A stretch of 64,000 nt of DNA from Actinomycetota bacterium (lineage in GTDB: Bacteria > Actinomycetota > Acidimicrobiia > Acidimicrobiales > AC-14): NCBI GenBank assembly GCA_005888325.1, contig VAWU01000024.1:57589-121588 (forward strand), in the 5' to 3' direction. Positions 25,793 to 34,659 of the stretch are shown in pieces. Both the position numbers and the translations under genes were made by a program. Numbering within the stretch: position 1 is the first letter of the stretch; each line of letters opens with the position of its first letter. Under the pieces are notes generated by a model. The model saw only the letters and a program-made list of their open reading frames with translations, was not told the origin of the DNA and made no database searches.

Positions 25793-25922
25793 GAGCTGCG
25801 AGCCGGGGCCTGGAGCCAGCGCTCCCTCACGCTCGGGCGGGAGCGTACCGCAGGGCACGCGACATCGCGACGGGTCCAGACCCTCCTGTGACGCATGATC
25901 GGTGACGCATGAAGGCGCTCGT

Positions 25923-27146
25923 ATGGGGCTGAGCTCAGAGGTCCGGCGGGTCGTCACCGCTCGGGGGCTCCGCGGCTTCGCCGACGGCTTCGTGAGCGTG
26001 CTGCTCGTCGGCTATCTCGGCTCGCTCGGGTTCTCCCCTTTCCAGATCGGCACGATCGTCACCGGCACCCTGCTGGGCTCCGCGGCTCTCACCATCGCCG
26101 TGGGCCTGATCGGGCACCGCGCCCGAGTCCGGACCCTGCTGCTCGGGGCGAGCGTGCTGATGTTCGCCACGGGGGTCGGCTTCGCCTCGGTGAGCGCCTT
26201 CCTCCCCATGCTCGTGGTCGCGGTCATCGGGACGCTCAACCCGTCGGCGGGCGACGTCAGCGTGTTCCTGCCCACCGAGCAGGCCTACCTGGCCGGCCAC
26301 GCGGGCGGGCCCGAGCGCCCTCGCCTCTACGCGATCTACAACCTCGCGGGCGCGATGGCAGGCGCGTTCGGTGCCCTTCTGTCGGCCGGCCCTGCAGTGC
26401 TCGCACGGACGTTCGACCGCTCGCTCGAGTCGCTCCAGCGCGGGGGCTTCCTGCTCTACGCCACCGTCGCGTGCGTCATCGCGCTCGTCTATCGGCGACT
26501 GCCCCGGGAGCGCGCCGACGCCGCGGGCGCCCTCGCGGGACGGCCGCTCGGCCCGTCGCGCCGCATCGTCCTGCAGCTCGCCGGCCTGTTCAGCCTCGAC
26601 GCGGCCGCGGGCGGTCTCGTGGTGCAGTCGCTTCTCGTGCTGTGGCTCCACCTTCGCTTCGGCCTCTCGGCTGCGACGACCGGAAGCGTCTTCTTCGCCG
26701 TGGGCCTGCTGAGCGCGCTCTCACAGCTGCTGTCCGCCCGGCTGTCGGCGCGCTTCGGGTTGATCCGGACCATGGTGTTCACCCACCTGCCGGCCAACCT
26801 CATGTTGATCCTCGCCGCGTTCGCGCCGAAGGCCTGGCTCGCGGTCGGCCTGCTCCTCGTGCGCTCGCTCTTCTCGCAGATGGACGTGCCCGCACGACAA
26901 GCGTTCGTGATGGGCGTAGTCACCCCCGAAGAGCGCGCCGCCGCGGCGAGCGTGACGAACGTGCCGCGGAGCCTCGCGTCGGCGACCACCCCTGCGCTCG
27001 CCGGGCTCATGCTGACGCACAGCAACATCGGCTGGCCCCTCGTGATCGCAGGTGTGGGCAAGGCGAGCTACGACCTCCTGCTGCTCGCGTTGTTCCGTTC
27101 GGTCGTACCAGAGGACGAAGAGCTCCCGCGCGCGGGGAGGCGGTAA
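25923..27146 (+). CDS. MFS transporter
   Basis: A 407-residue membrane carrier with about 12 hydrophobic helices in two halves split by a loop near residue 190 (RRLPRERADAAG). Charged loops typical of MFS are present (GHRARVR; ARLSARFGLIRT). It would move a small solute by ion coupling, direction and substrate unknown. Starts are GTG 25902 or ATG 25923; the latter begins MGLSSEVRRVVTARG, a typical cytoplasmic leader. A 130-base gap separates it from tRNA-Glu. Confidence 0.85.
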   Translation: MGLSSEVRRVVTARGLRGFADGFVSVLLVGYLGSLGFSPFQIGTIVTGTLLGSAALTIAVGLIGHRARVRTLLLGASVLMFATGVGFASVSAFLPMLVVAVIGTLNPSAGDVSVFLPTEQAYLAGHAGGPERPRLYAIYNLAGAMAGAFGALLSAGPAVLARTFDRSLESLQRGGFLLYATVACVIALVYRRLPRERADAAGALAGRPLGPSRRIVLQLAGLFSLDAAAGGLVVQSLLVLWLHLRFGLSAATTGSVFFAVGLLSALSQLLSARLSARFGLIRTMVFTHLPANLMLILAAFAPKAWLAVGLLLVRSLFSQMDVPARQAFVMGVVTPEERAAAASVTNVPRSLASATTPALAGLMLTHSNIGWPLVIAGVGKASYDLLLLALFRSVVPEDEELPRAGRR

Positions 27147-27166
27147 GAATCGAGCGACTCGAAGCG

Positions 27167-27862
27167 TCACCGTTCGCTGATGCGAATCGGAACGGACGCG
27201 GTCCCCTGGCTGGCATAGGGGTTCGGGGGGCACGTCCCGCTGACGATCTCGGGGCTCGCTGCATACGCGTCGAGGGTGAGGTCGGCGGCTCTGCTGTAGG
27301 TGTGCCGGAACGTCTTGACGACGTCGTCCGGCGTTGCTCCGGGCAGCGACCAAGGTCCGGTCGCGGCTCCAACGCAGTTGACGATCGACTGGGGCGGAAT
27401 CATCGCCGCTGCCTCGTCACCGAACGCCATCGTGACGTCGCCGATCAGCGCGTCGGCGTCGCTGACGTGGACTGTGACGGTGACCTGTTCTCCAACCCGT
27501 GGGGAGCTGGGGCTGTAGGTGATGACGATCTCGACCGGTGCGTTCGGGCCCGGCGCGGGATCCCAGCGGAACGGGCCGCAATCCGGATCGCGGCTGTTCC
27601 GGCATGCGTCGCCGGGACCTGTGTTCGCCAGTTCGACGACCTGCTTTCGATCCTCGCGCGTACGCCCTTTCGAGTCGGAGCCCCGGAAGTCCACGATGGT
27701 GAGCGCGGCGAGCACCGGGATCGCGATCAGCGAAACCAGACACACCGCATCGAGCACCGGGACGATACGCGTCAGACGCAGCCTCTTGCTGGCCGCGGCC
27801 CGGCCTGGTCGCGTCACCAGCGCGATCGCAATCGCGATCGTCAGTGCGAGAAGGAGGATCAT
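27167..27862 (-). CDS. Membrane-anchored protein with a PKD-like external domain
   Basis: A 231-residue protein with two hydrophobic helices (residues 1-17 and about 34-58) and an external domain from about 65. The domain has PRVGEQVTVTVHVSDADALIGDVTMAFGDE and FRHTYSRAADLTL, a pattern like PKD/immunoglobulin folds (the D...ADG and H.Y strands). Cys pairs (ACRNSRDPDC, VNCVG, GTCPP) suggest disulfides. I do not recognise a specific family. It is convergent with the MFS gene. Confidence 0.65.
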   Translation of the reverse strand: MILLLALTIAIAIALVTRPGRAAASKRLRLTRIVPVLDAVCLVSLIAIPVLAALTIVDFRGSDSKGRTREDRKQVVELANTGPGDACRNSRDPDCGPFRWDPAPGPNAPVEIVITYSPSSPRVGEQVTVTVHVSDADALIGDVTMAFGDEAAAMIPPQSIVNCVGAATGPWSLPGATPDDVVKTFRHTYSRAADLTLDAYAASPEIVSGTCPPNPYASQGTASVPIRISER

Positions 27863-27966
27863 GTCCGAACTCCACTTCAGCGCGAGAGGGTGGATGCGCT
27901 ACCGGGGTTCGGAGCAACGCGGCAGAGAACGATTCACCGTCAAGGGTACCGGCAATCCGGAGACGG

Positions 27967-28593
27967 TCAGCGACGGCGGAGCACGCCCTGCTCGCGGGCC
28001 ATCGACACCGCCTGGAGCTTGGAGTGCGCGCCGAGCTTCTTCAGGATCGACTGCACGTGGGTCCGGACGGTGTTCAAGCTCACCGTGAGCTCCGCGGCGA
28101 TGGCCTTGTTCGACGCACCGCTCTCGACGCGCGTGAGGATGTCGCGTTCTCTCTTGGTGAGGATCCCGCCCACATCGCCGCGAGCGAGAAGACCGCCGAG
28201 CTTGGCCTGCGGCAACACGGCCTCTCCCGCGTGCACCGCGCGCACCGCCGACGTGAGCGAGGCGGCGGCGTTCGTCTTCTCGACGTAACCGACACAACCT
28301 GCATCGAGGGCCGCGGCGACCACCTCCGCACTGCTATTACCGGTGAGTAGGAGCACCTTCATACGGGGCAGCTCGTGGCGAATGATGGTCGTGGCGGAAA
28401 CGCCGTCTCCGTCCGGCAGGCCGTAGTCCATGACCATGACGTCGGGCTGACACATCCGCGCCGCCTCTATCGCGCCCGCGACGTTCACGGCCAGCGCCAC
28501 GACCTGCATGTCGTGCTCGGCCTCGAGAAGCCGCTTCAGGCTCTCAGCCACCATCGCATGGTCGTCGACGATCACGACCCGGATCGGGCCCAT
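27967..28593 (-). CDS. NarL/FixJ-family response regulator
   Basis: A 208-residue two-component regulator. The receiver has VVIVDDHAMVAESL and the phosphate-accepting Asp56 in VMVMDYGLPDGDG, with Lys in GYVEKTNAAA. The LuxR-type helix-turn-helix is at the C-terminus: LTKRERDILTRVESGASNKAIAAELTVS, NTVRTHVQSILKKLG. ATG at 28593 is chosen over an upstream in-frame start because MGPIRVVIVDDH is the first strand. No histidine kinase is directly linked; the hybrid kinases at 30.3 and 38.4 kb are possible partners. Confidence 0.93.
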   Translation of the reverse strand: MGPIRVVIVDDHAMVAESLKRLLEAEHDMQVVALAVNVAGAIEAARMCQPDVMVMDYGLPDGDGVSATTIIRHELPRMKVLLLTGNSSAEVVAAALDAGCVGYVEKTNAAASLTSAVRAVHAGEAVLPQAKLGGLLARGDVGGILTKRERDILTRVESGASNKAIAAELTVSLNTVRTHVQSILKKLGAHSKLQAVSMAREQGVLRRR

Positions 28594-28791
28594 CAGAACA
28601 CCTTCTTCATCGAGCAGCCCCCCTGCAGTGTGACACCTGGGGCCGGCCCGCATGACAACCGCGCCTCACGCGAAGGCATGACGCGCGTTTCCACGCCAAG
28701 GGATGAGGCGCGCTTCGTCGATCGTCTGATCTTCGACGCCCGTTCGGGGGCACGGCTCACCTGTGTCACGACCGTCACCGAGGCCCGTCAC

Positions 28792-29394
28792 ATGACACAA
28801 GCCCCCAGCGCCGGTCCGATCCACGACCTCCTCGACGCTCGCATCCGCCGAATCGCGATCGTCGCATCCTCACTGTTGATCGCCGTCCTGGTGCTCGTCA
28901 GCGGCGCAGGACGCGCCGTGGCCCGCCCCGCCGCCCCCATCGGACAGGCTTCGCGCCCGACGGCAGCGCTGGTGCGTGGTCAGGAAGCCACGGTGGAGAT
29001 CCCGAGCATCGGGATCTCGTTGCCGGTCGTGACCGGCGCGCAGGACGTCATCGACCGCGGGGTGGCGGCCCACTACAACGGCGCGCAGTGGCGGCATCCG
29101 ACCGACCCCGGCCGGGCCGGCACCTACTGGCTGGCCGCCCACAACGCCACGCACGGCTCGCCGTTCGAGAACCTCCACGCCATCGCGAAGGGCGCGGAGG
29201 TACGGATCACCCGGCTGGACGGCAGGGTCTTCACCTACGTGGTCACGGGACGCGACGTCGTCGGCACCTCGACGACGCTCGAGAGCGTCTACGGCCACGA
29301 CACGACCACCCCCCGGATCCTCCTCCAGACGTGCGAGGGAGCATCCGAGCGCTTGCTGGTGCACGGGGTTCTCACGTCGGTGACACCCGGCTGA
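28792..29394 (+). CDS. Sortase-family transpeptidase
   Basis: A 200-residue membrane-anchored sortase. The anchor is residues 18-40 (RIAIVASSLLIAVLVLVSGAG). The catalytic His117 is in LAAHNATHG, Cys181 in LLQTCEG and Arg187 in ERLLVHG, the complete H-C-R triad. It would link proteins with a C-terminal sorting signal to the cell wall; no clear LPxTG-type substrate gene lies next to it. ATG at 28792 is used. It differs from the class F sortase at 55.8 kb in motif context. The 198-base gap upstream holds the divergent promoters shared with the response regulator. Confidence 0.88.
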   Translation: MTQAPSAGPIHDLLDARIRRIAIVASSLLIAVLVLVSGAGRAVARPAAPIGQASRPTAALVRGQEATVEIPSIGISLPVVTGAQDVIDRGVAAHYNGAQWRHPTDPGRAGTYWLAAHNATHGSPFENLHAIAKGAEVRITRLDGRVFTYVVTGRDVVGTSTTLESVYGHDTTTPRILLQTCEGASERLLVHGVLTSVTPG

Positions 29395-29476
29395 GGATGG
29401 TCGGGCTGCGCCTCGTTCTCACCTCGCGTCCTCCCGCCGAAGCGCACCGCGGGACCCGCTCGGGCAAGACGTGCTA

Positions 29477-30199
29477 ATGGAACCGCCGATCGCTGCCGAT
29501 TCGCCCCTTGGAGCACACGGGAGGGCGAGTCCCAACATGCACCTATCCTCCGCAGGTAGAAGAGCAGCCGTCGACGAGCAGCCAACCCAGGCCGCCAGAG
29601 AGGCGCGGCTGGCCGGCATACGCGACCGCTCGACGCTCTCGCTGCAAACCGTCGAGCGCCGCCGCCGCCAACTGTGGGGGATCGCATTCGTGGTCATGGC
29701 CAGCCTGGCGATCGGCATCACGTTGCTCGGCGCCGCTCCCGGCGCTACAGGCGGGCTGACCCGGCTCCCCGGCATCAGGTACGGGCAGCCGCTGATGATC
29801 GTCGGGCTCTTCGCCTATCTGGTGGAGAAGGAGGCTCATCTCCGGCGCTTGAGCCTGCTGCTCTTCGCCGAACGAGTTGTCGTCGAGCGGGAGCAGGCGC
29901 GCCTGGCGGAGCTGCTCGAGGTGGACCGCATCAACACCGGGCTGGCCAGCGACGTGGAGTACGAGGTGGCACGCTCGCTCAGCGCCGTCATCGAACGCCT
30001 GCGGACGGTCCGGGAACGCCACACGATGGCTTCGCCACTGGACGCAACCCTGGCGAGCGTCGAGACCGAGCTCGAGACGACCTCGCAGACGGTCGAAGAG
30101 ATCGTGGCTCACCACCGCGCCGCGCTGGATCAGCTGCTGCGCAGGGAGCACGACGGTCCGCCACGCGACGTCCCCGAGCTGGAGTCGTCCGCGGTCTGA
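29477..30199 (+). CDS. Membrane protein with a cytoplasmic coiled coil, sensor-like
   Basis: A protein of up to 240 residues with two hydrophobic helices (LWGIAFVVMASLAIGITLLG and GQPLMIVGLFAYLVEKEAHL) and a long helical tail (VVVEREQARLAELLEVDRINTGLASDVE...). The tail looks like the coiled linker of a histidine kinase without the kinase domain. It stands just before a hybrid kinase gene and may be its partner. The start is uncertain: ATG 29477 or 29537. I do not recognise the family. Confidence 0.6.
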   Translation: MEPPIAADSPLGAHGRASPNMHLSSAGRRAAVDEQPTQAAREARLAGIRDRSTLSLQTVERRRRQLWGIAFVVMASLAIGITLLGAAPGATGGLTRLPGIRYGQPLMIVGLFAYLVEKEAHLRRLSLLLFAERVVVEREQARLAELLEVDRINTGLASDVEYEVARSLSAVIERLRTVRERHTMASPLDATLASVETELETTSQTVEEIVAHHRAALDQLLRREHDGPPRDVPELESSAV

Positions 30200-30263
30200 G
30201 CAGCTGGTCGGGCGACATCGCTTCAGGCCTGGCCCCGCCTGACCGACACCATCCCAGGAGCAC

Positions 30264-32309
30264 GTGCGCGCCAGGCTCCCGGAGGCGGTGTGCATGGCCG
30301 AACCAGGCGAGGCCGAGTTCCGAGGGCTTCGGGCCGCGGAAGCACAGGCGTGGCTCGCGTCGATCGTCCAGTCCTCACACGATGCGATCGTCGGCAAGAG
30401 CCTCGACGGCTTGATCACGAGTTGGAACCCGGGGGCCGAGCAGCTCTACGGCTACACGGCAGAGGAGATGATCGGCCGTTCGCTGGACGTGGTGATACCG
30501 TCGGACAGCAGGGCCGAGGAAGCCGCGATGTTGGTGCGGGTGATGCGGGCTGAGGGCGTCGAGGAGTACGAGTCCCGGCGCGTTCACAAGGATGGTCGCC
30601 TCATCGACGTCTCGGTCACGTTGTCGGCGGTCGCCGACCCCGACGACGTCGTCGTCGGTGTGGCATCGATCGTGCGAGACATCACCGACCGACACCGGGC
30701 CGACGTGAAGCTCCGCGCCATGCTCGACGCGGCACCCGACGCCGTGCTCGGCGTCGGTGCCGACGGGCGAATCGTCTTGGTGAACGCGCAAGTCGAGCGC
30801 CTCTTCGGGTATCGCCGCGACGAGCTCATCGGCCGGCCCGTGGAGATCCTCGTGCCCGCCCAGAAGGGCGACGTACATCCGGGTCATTGGGCGCGCTACT
30901 TCGCCCAACCCGACCCTCGCCCGATGAGGGCGGGGATGCAGGTCGCGGCGCGTCGTAAGAACGGCACGGAGTTCCCGGCAGAGATCAGCATGAGTGCGCT
31001 CGAGACGCAGGAGGGACTGTTGGTGTCCGCCGCCGTCCGCGACGTCTCGGAGCGCATCGAGGCGCAAGCCGAGCGCGAGCGGCTGAAGGCACAAGCGGAG
31101 CGTGGGCGCCTCGAGCGCCGGCTGCACCAGTCACAGCGGCTGGAGAGCCTCGGCCAGCTGGCGGGGGGAGTGGCGCACGACTTCAACAACCTCCTGGCGG
31201 TCATCCTCAACTACGCCGCCTTCATCGCCGAGGACCTCGCAACGCCGACGAACGGCGACGACGGCGAGCGTCGCGAAGCCGTGCGACGCGACGTCGAGCA
31301 GGTGCAACGGGCCGCGGAGCGCGCCGCCCGACTGACCCACCAGCTCCTCGCGTTCGCCCGTCGTGAGGTCGTGAGACCCGAGCTTCTCTCCCTGAACGAC
31401 GTCATTGCCGAGATGGAACAGCTCCTACGGCAAACGATCGGTGAGCACGTCGAGCTCGTCACCTCGCTCAGCCCTGGCCTGTCGGGAGTCATGGCCGACC
31501 CCGGACAGATCGAGCAGGTGCTCGTCAACCTGGCGGTCAACGCGCGCGACGCCATGCCGTCGGGCGGCAGGCTGGAGATCGAGACCGAGGACCTCTGGAT
31601 CGACGAGGACTACGCGGCGCGGCGCCCGGGCACAGAGGTCGGCCCGTACGTTCGCTTGCGAATGAGCGACACCGGCACGGGCATGGAACCAGAGGTCGCG
31701 GCGCACGCCTTCGAGCCCTTCTTCAGCAAGAAGGCGAAGGGCGAGGGAACCGGCCTCGGGCTCGCGACCGTGTACGGCATCGTCACCCAGGCCGGCGGCG
31801 ACGCCGAGCTGACGTCCGAGCCGGGAACGGGTACCACGTTCATCGCCGTCTTCCCCGTCGCGCACGACAGTGCTCCTCGCGCGGAGGAACCTGCCGACGC
31901 GCCGTCCGCGGGCCGGGGAGAGACGGTTCTCATCGTCGAGGACGAAGAGGCCATTCGGGAGGTCACGCGGCGAATCCTCACGCGCAACGGCTATACGGTC
32001 CTGACCGCCGAGAGCGGCGCCGAGGGGCTCGCGCTCGCTGCGGAGCACGCCGGCGACATCCATCTGCTACTGACCGACGTCGTCATGCCTCAGATGTTGG
32101 GCAAGGAGGTGGCCGAGCGCGTGGTCTCGCTGCGGCCCGACATCCGGGTGCTCTTCATGTCGGGCTACGCGCGACCGGTGCTCGCCTCGAAAGGCACCCT
32201 CGACCCCGGCGTCACGCTGCTCGAGAAGCCGTTCACGGAGGCAGGTCTGCTGGCGAAGGCCCGCGAGGTCCTCGAGGAGGAGCCGGCTACCGCGGGCAGA
32301 TCGGGCTGA
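30264..32309 (+). CDS. Soluble PAS-PAS hybrid histidine kinase with C-terminal receiver
   Basis: A 681-residue cytoplasmic hybrid kinase. Two PAS domains lie at about 30-150 (SHDAIVGKSLDGLITSWNPGAEQLYGYTAEE) and 155-270 (APDAVLGVGADGRIVLVN). A short coiled coil (ERERLKAQAERGRLERRL) leads to the phosphorylated His305 in GGVAHDFNNLL. The ATPase domain has NARDAMPSGG, SDTGTGM and GTGLGLATVYGI. The receiver's Asp605 lies in LLLTDVVMPQM. GTG at 30264 has AGGAG just upstream. No transmembrane segment is present, so it senses an internal cue such as redox or a ligand in PAS. Confidence 0.93.
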   Translation: MRARLPEAVCMAEPGEAEFRGLRAAEAQAWLASIVQSSHDAIVGKSLDGLITSWNPGAEQLYGYTAEEMIGRSLDVVIPSDSRAEEAAMLVRVMRAEGVEEYESRRVHKDGRLIDVSVTLSAVADPDDVVVGVASIVRDITDRHRADVKLRAMLDAAPDAVLGVGADGRIVLVNAQVERLFGYRRDELIGRPVEILVPAQKGDVHPGHWARYFAQPDPRPMRAGMQVAARRKNGTEFPAEISMSALETQEGLLVSAAVRDVSERIEAQAERERLKAQAERGRLERRLHQSQRLESLGQLAGGVAHDFNNLLAVILNYAAFIAEDLATPTNGDDGERREAVRRDVEQVQRAAERAARLTHQLLAFARREVVRPELLSLNDVIAEMEQLLRQTIGEHVELVTSLSPGLSGVMADPGQIEQVLVNLAVNARDAMPSGGRLEIETEDLWIDEDYAARRPGTEVGPYVRLRMSDTGTGMEPEVAAHAFEPFFSKKAKGEGTGLGLATVYGIVTQAGGDAELTSEPGTGTTFIAVFPVAHDSAPRAEEPADAPSAGRGETVLIVEDEEAIREVTRRILTRNGYTVLTAESGAEGLALAAEHAGDIHLLLTDVVMPQMLGKEVAERVVSLRPDIRVLFMSGYARPVLASKGTLDPGVTLLEKPFTEAGLLAKAREVLEEEPATAGRSG

Positions 32310-32330
32310 CGATGGTCGGGGCGCTGTCTC

Positions 32331-33020
32331 TTACGCGCACGGCTGCCGCAGTAACGTCACGACCTCGTCGGGTGCGGCGACGACCCAACCCAGTCCCGGT
32401 TCGTCTGTTCGCCCGTTCACGACAAGGACCGGTCGAGTGAACCCGCCGGCGAGTGGAGCGGCGAAGACCATGCGAGTCGCCAACCTGAGGTAGTCGTCCG
32501 ACTGTTCGGGGATGAGACGTTCGGGGCTCCCACTGCCGATCAAGACACGAACCCGGACCGAGGGTGTGTCCACCAGCGGCTGGTAGAGCTGAAGCTCCCC
32601 GGGTTCCGAGATCACCCACCTGTACGTGATGGATGACGCGAGCGCCCAGACGTCGGCATCGAGCACCCGCGCTCCCCCTTCGCAGTGGAGCTCGAACGCC
32701 GCTCGCGCGAATCGCCACGGTAGCGAAGCCGCCCGAGAGCCGCTCACCGAAGACACGTCGAGCGCGACGAACGCTCGCGTTCTCGAGGGCCCGACGGCAT
32801 TGCCGACGCGGCTCGGCGCCCGCGCACCCCTCATCGGAATGGCGCCGGTTTCGACGCCGGCGATCACCAGCGACATCCCGAGCCCCACCACGAGGCCGGC
32901 TCGCGACGCGCGAGCCAATGCGCTCCGGTCGCGATGAGAGCGGCGACGCGGCGCGTGCGTGGCGCCTGGTTCTCCGACCGGCAGGACCTCCAGCAGCTCC
33001 GACTCGCGTCCGGCTCTCAC
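32331..33020 (-). CDS. Hypothetical single-pass membrane protein
   Basis: A 229-residue protein with a basic cytoplasmic leader, one helix at about 41-58 (AGLVVGLGMSLVIAGVE) and an extracytoplasmic domain rich in beta strands (SITYRWVISEPGELQLYQPL, SVRVRVLIGSGSPERL). I cannot place the family. It is convergent with the hybrid kinase, 21 bases from its stop. The start may be further in. Confidence 0.55.
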   Translation of the reverse strand: MRAGRESELLEVLPVGEPGATHAPRRRSHRDRSALARASRAGLVVGLGMSLVIAGVETGAIPMRGARAPSRVGNAVGPSRTRAFVALDVSSVSGSRAASLPWRFARAAFELHCEGGARVLDADVWALASSITYRWVISEPGELQLYQPLVDTPSVRVRVLIGSGSPERLIPEQSDDYLRLATRMVFAAPLAGGFTRPVLVVNGRTDEPGLGWVVAAPDEVVTLLRQPCA

Positions 33021-33082
33021 GGGGCACCTCCCGGGTCAGTAGACGATCGGGATCGCCAAGAGGTTCGCAGGAGATCGAAGCT

Positions 33083-34489
33083 TCAGTCGTCGTGATCGTC
33101 GGAGTGACGGCGAGAGTCGTCGTGACCGGAGTGATGGGACGAGTCGTCGTCATCGTCGGGATGACGGGTGGATTGCACGAAGTCCCGGAGCTGGATCGAT
33201 GTGAAGTTCGTGGACGAGGCCCAGTTCGGGACGTTCAGGTTCTCGACCGTGCCGCCGCCGCCCCGAGGGGTGGCCGCGATCTGGATGGTGCGATCGGGCG
33301 GGTCGGAGGCCGGCAGCGAGACGTCCGCACCCGAGATGAAGGGCAGAGCTGCGAACACCGGTATCGGTGCGCTCAGGTCGGTGACTCCGTCGAGCTTGTG
33401 ATCGAAGGCGAACAGGGCGTTGAGCCGCTTGGCGCGCGGGGCGATCGCCGGGGTGAGGACATTCTGGCCGTTGATGGTGAGCGCGTCGTTCTGCGCTCCC
33501 TGGTCGCCCCACAGCTCCTTGTACCGAATGAAGATCAGAGCGGACGTCGTGGCGCTCTTCTCCCTGAGCGCATCCAGCCCGGTGCCCGGCTCTTGGGTGA
33601 GGAGGCGGATGAGGTTGTCGCTGCGTACGAACGGCTCGAAGTAGAAGTGATGGGTCGAGCCGGGGAACAGGATGGCGAGCTCGTAGTGCTCGTCGCTGCT
33701 TCCGCGGAACGGTCCCCACGCGCCGTCCGCACCGATCCGGAATGTGGCCTCGGGCCTGTCGTGCTCGCGGAGCCCGGTGCGGGGTGCGACCTCCCAGATC
33801 TGCAGTGTCGTGCCCGCAGCCCCCGCGTTGGTCGGGAACAGGTCGGCTCGCCCCGACAGCACCACGTGGCGCTGGGCGACGATGTTCGTAGTCCCGGGGG
33901 CGTGGCCGGTGAAGAACCGGTACATCGCACCGAACGTCTCGGCCGAGGTGGCCACCTGCACATGGCTGTGGTCGGGCTGGTACACGTTGGTGGCACCGAC
34001 GATCTGCAGGGCGGAGTGCCCCTCGCCCCAGACAGCCAATGTGGGTACGCCCCCCGGGGGCGACGAGGCCGGCGCGCCGTCGAGGTTCACGTAGTGGGCG
34101 ACCCTTGCCGCCCGAGCGAGCGAGCTCGTCAGGTAGCCCTGCGAGATCGCGGTGCCGAGCGAATGCCCGACGAGCTCGACCTTGTCCGCCCCGCTCCGGG
34201 TGAGCATCCGGGTGACGAGCCCGTCGAGCTCGTCCCAGACCTTCGACATCGTGGTCGTGGCGAAGCTGGAGTCGTACTCTTCGACGCCGATTCGGTCGGC
34301 CGGGTAGCCGTTGCTCGTGAAGCGCATGGCCTGGGTCTCGAACTGGGCACCCGAGCCGACGAACCCGTGCACGAAGATCACCGGCCTCCGCGGCGACCGG
34401 GACTCATGGGCCGCGGCCGCCGGCGCGCCTGCGATGGTTGCAGGCAACAGCGTGACGATTGCGAAGATCGCGCCCAAGAGCTTGCGCAT
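33083..34489 (-). CDS. Secreted alpha/beta-hydrolase (lipase-like) with Asp/His-rich tail
   Basis: A 468-residue exported lipase-like protein. The N-terminus MRKLLGAIFAIVTLLPATIAG is a Sec signal. VIFVHGFVGSG supplies the oxyanion region and VGHSLGTAISQGY the nucleophile Ser. Beyond residue ~250 is a second beta-rich region (TFRIGADGAWGPF; VENLNVPNWASSTNFTSIQLRDFV) resembling a carbohydrate or lipid-contact domain. The last 26 residues alternate Asp, Ser and His (DDDDDSSHHSGHDDSRRHSD), encoded by a GTCGTC-rich repeat; such tails can bind metal. ATG at 34489 is used because it starts the signal peptide. Confidence 0.85.
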   Translation of the reverse strand: MRKLLGAIFAIVTLLPATIAGAPAAAAHESRSPRRPVIFVHGFVGSGAQFETQAMRFTSNGYPADRIGVEEYDSSFATTTMSKVWDELDGLVTRMLTRSGADKVELVGHSLGTAISQGYLTSSLARAARVAHYVNLDGAPASSPPGGVPTLAVWGEGHSALQIVGATNVYQPDHSHVQVATSAETFGAMYRFFTGHAPGTTNIVAQRHVVLSGRADLFPTNAGAAGTTLQIWEVAPRTGLREHDRPEATFRIGADGAWGPFRGSSDEHYELAILFPGSTHHFYFEPFVRSDNLIRLLTQEPGTGLDALREKSATTSALIFIRYKELWGDQGAQNDALTINGQNVLTPAIAPRAKRLNALFAFDHKLDGVTDLSAPIPVFAALPFISGADVSLPASDPPDRTIQIAATPRGGGGTVENLNVPNWASSTNFTSIQLRDFVQSTRHPDDDDDSSHHSGHDDSRRHSDDHDD

Positions 34490-34559
34490 TATGGTCCTGT
34501 CCCCCCTGTTGTCGACTTCTCCGAGGCTGCGGTGATGCTCCCGCCAGCGATGCTCGTAT

Positions 34560-34574
34560 ATCAAGAGCCTTGAT
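34560..34574. promoter_or_regulatory. Inverted repeat in the lipase-cyclase divergent gap
   Basis: ATCAAG-agc-CTTGAT is a perfect 6+6 palindrome in the 170-base region between two divergent genes. It is AT-richer than its surroundings and could be an operator; no regulator is known. Confidence 0.35.
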
Positions 34575-34659
34575 GACCGACTCTGGTCGCGACGACCGTT
34601 CCTGTCAAGGCTCGCGAGCTTCGACAAGAGCCCACTCGCTGTCCGGTCGGGGAAGTACC

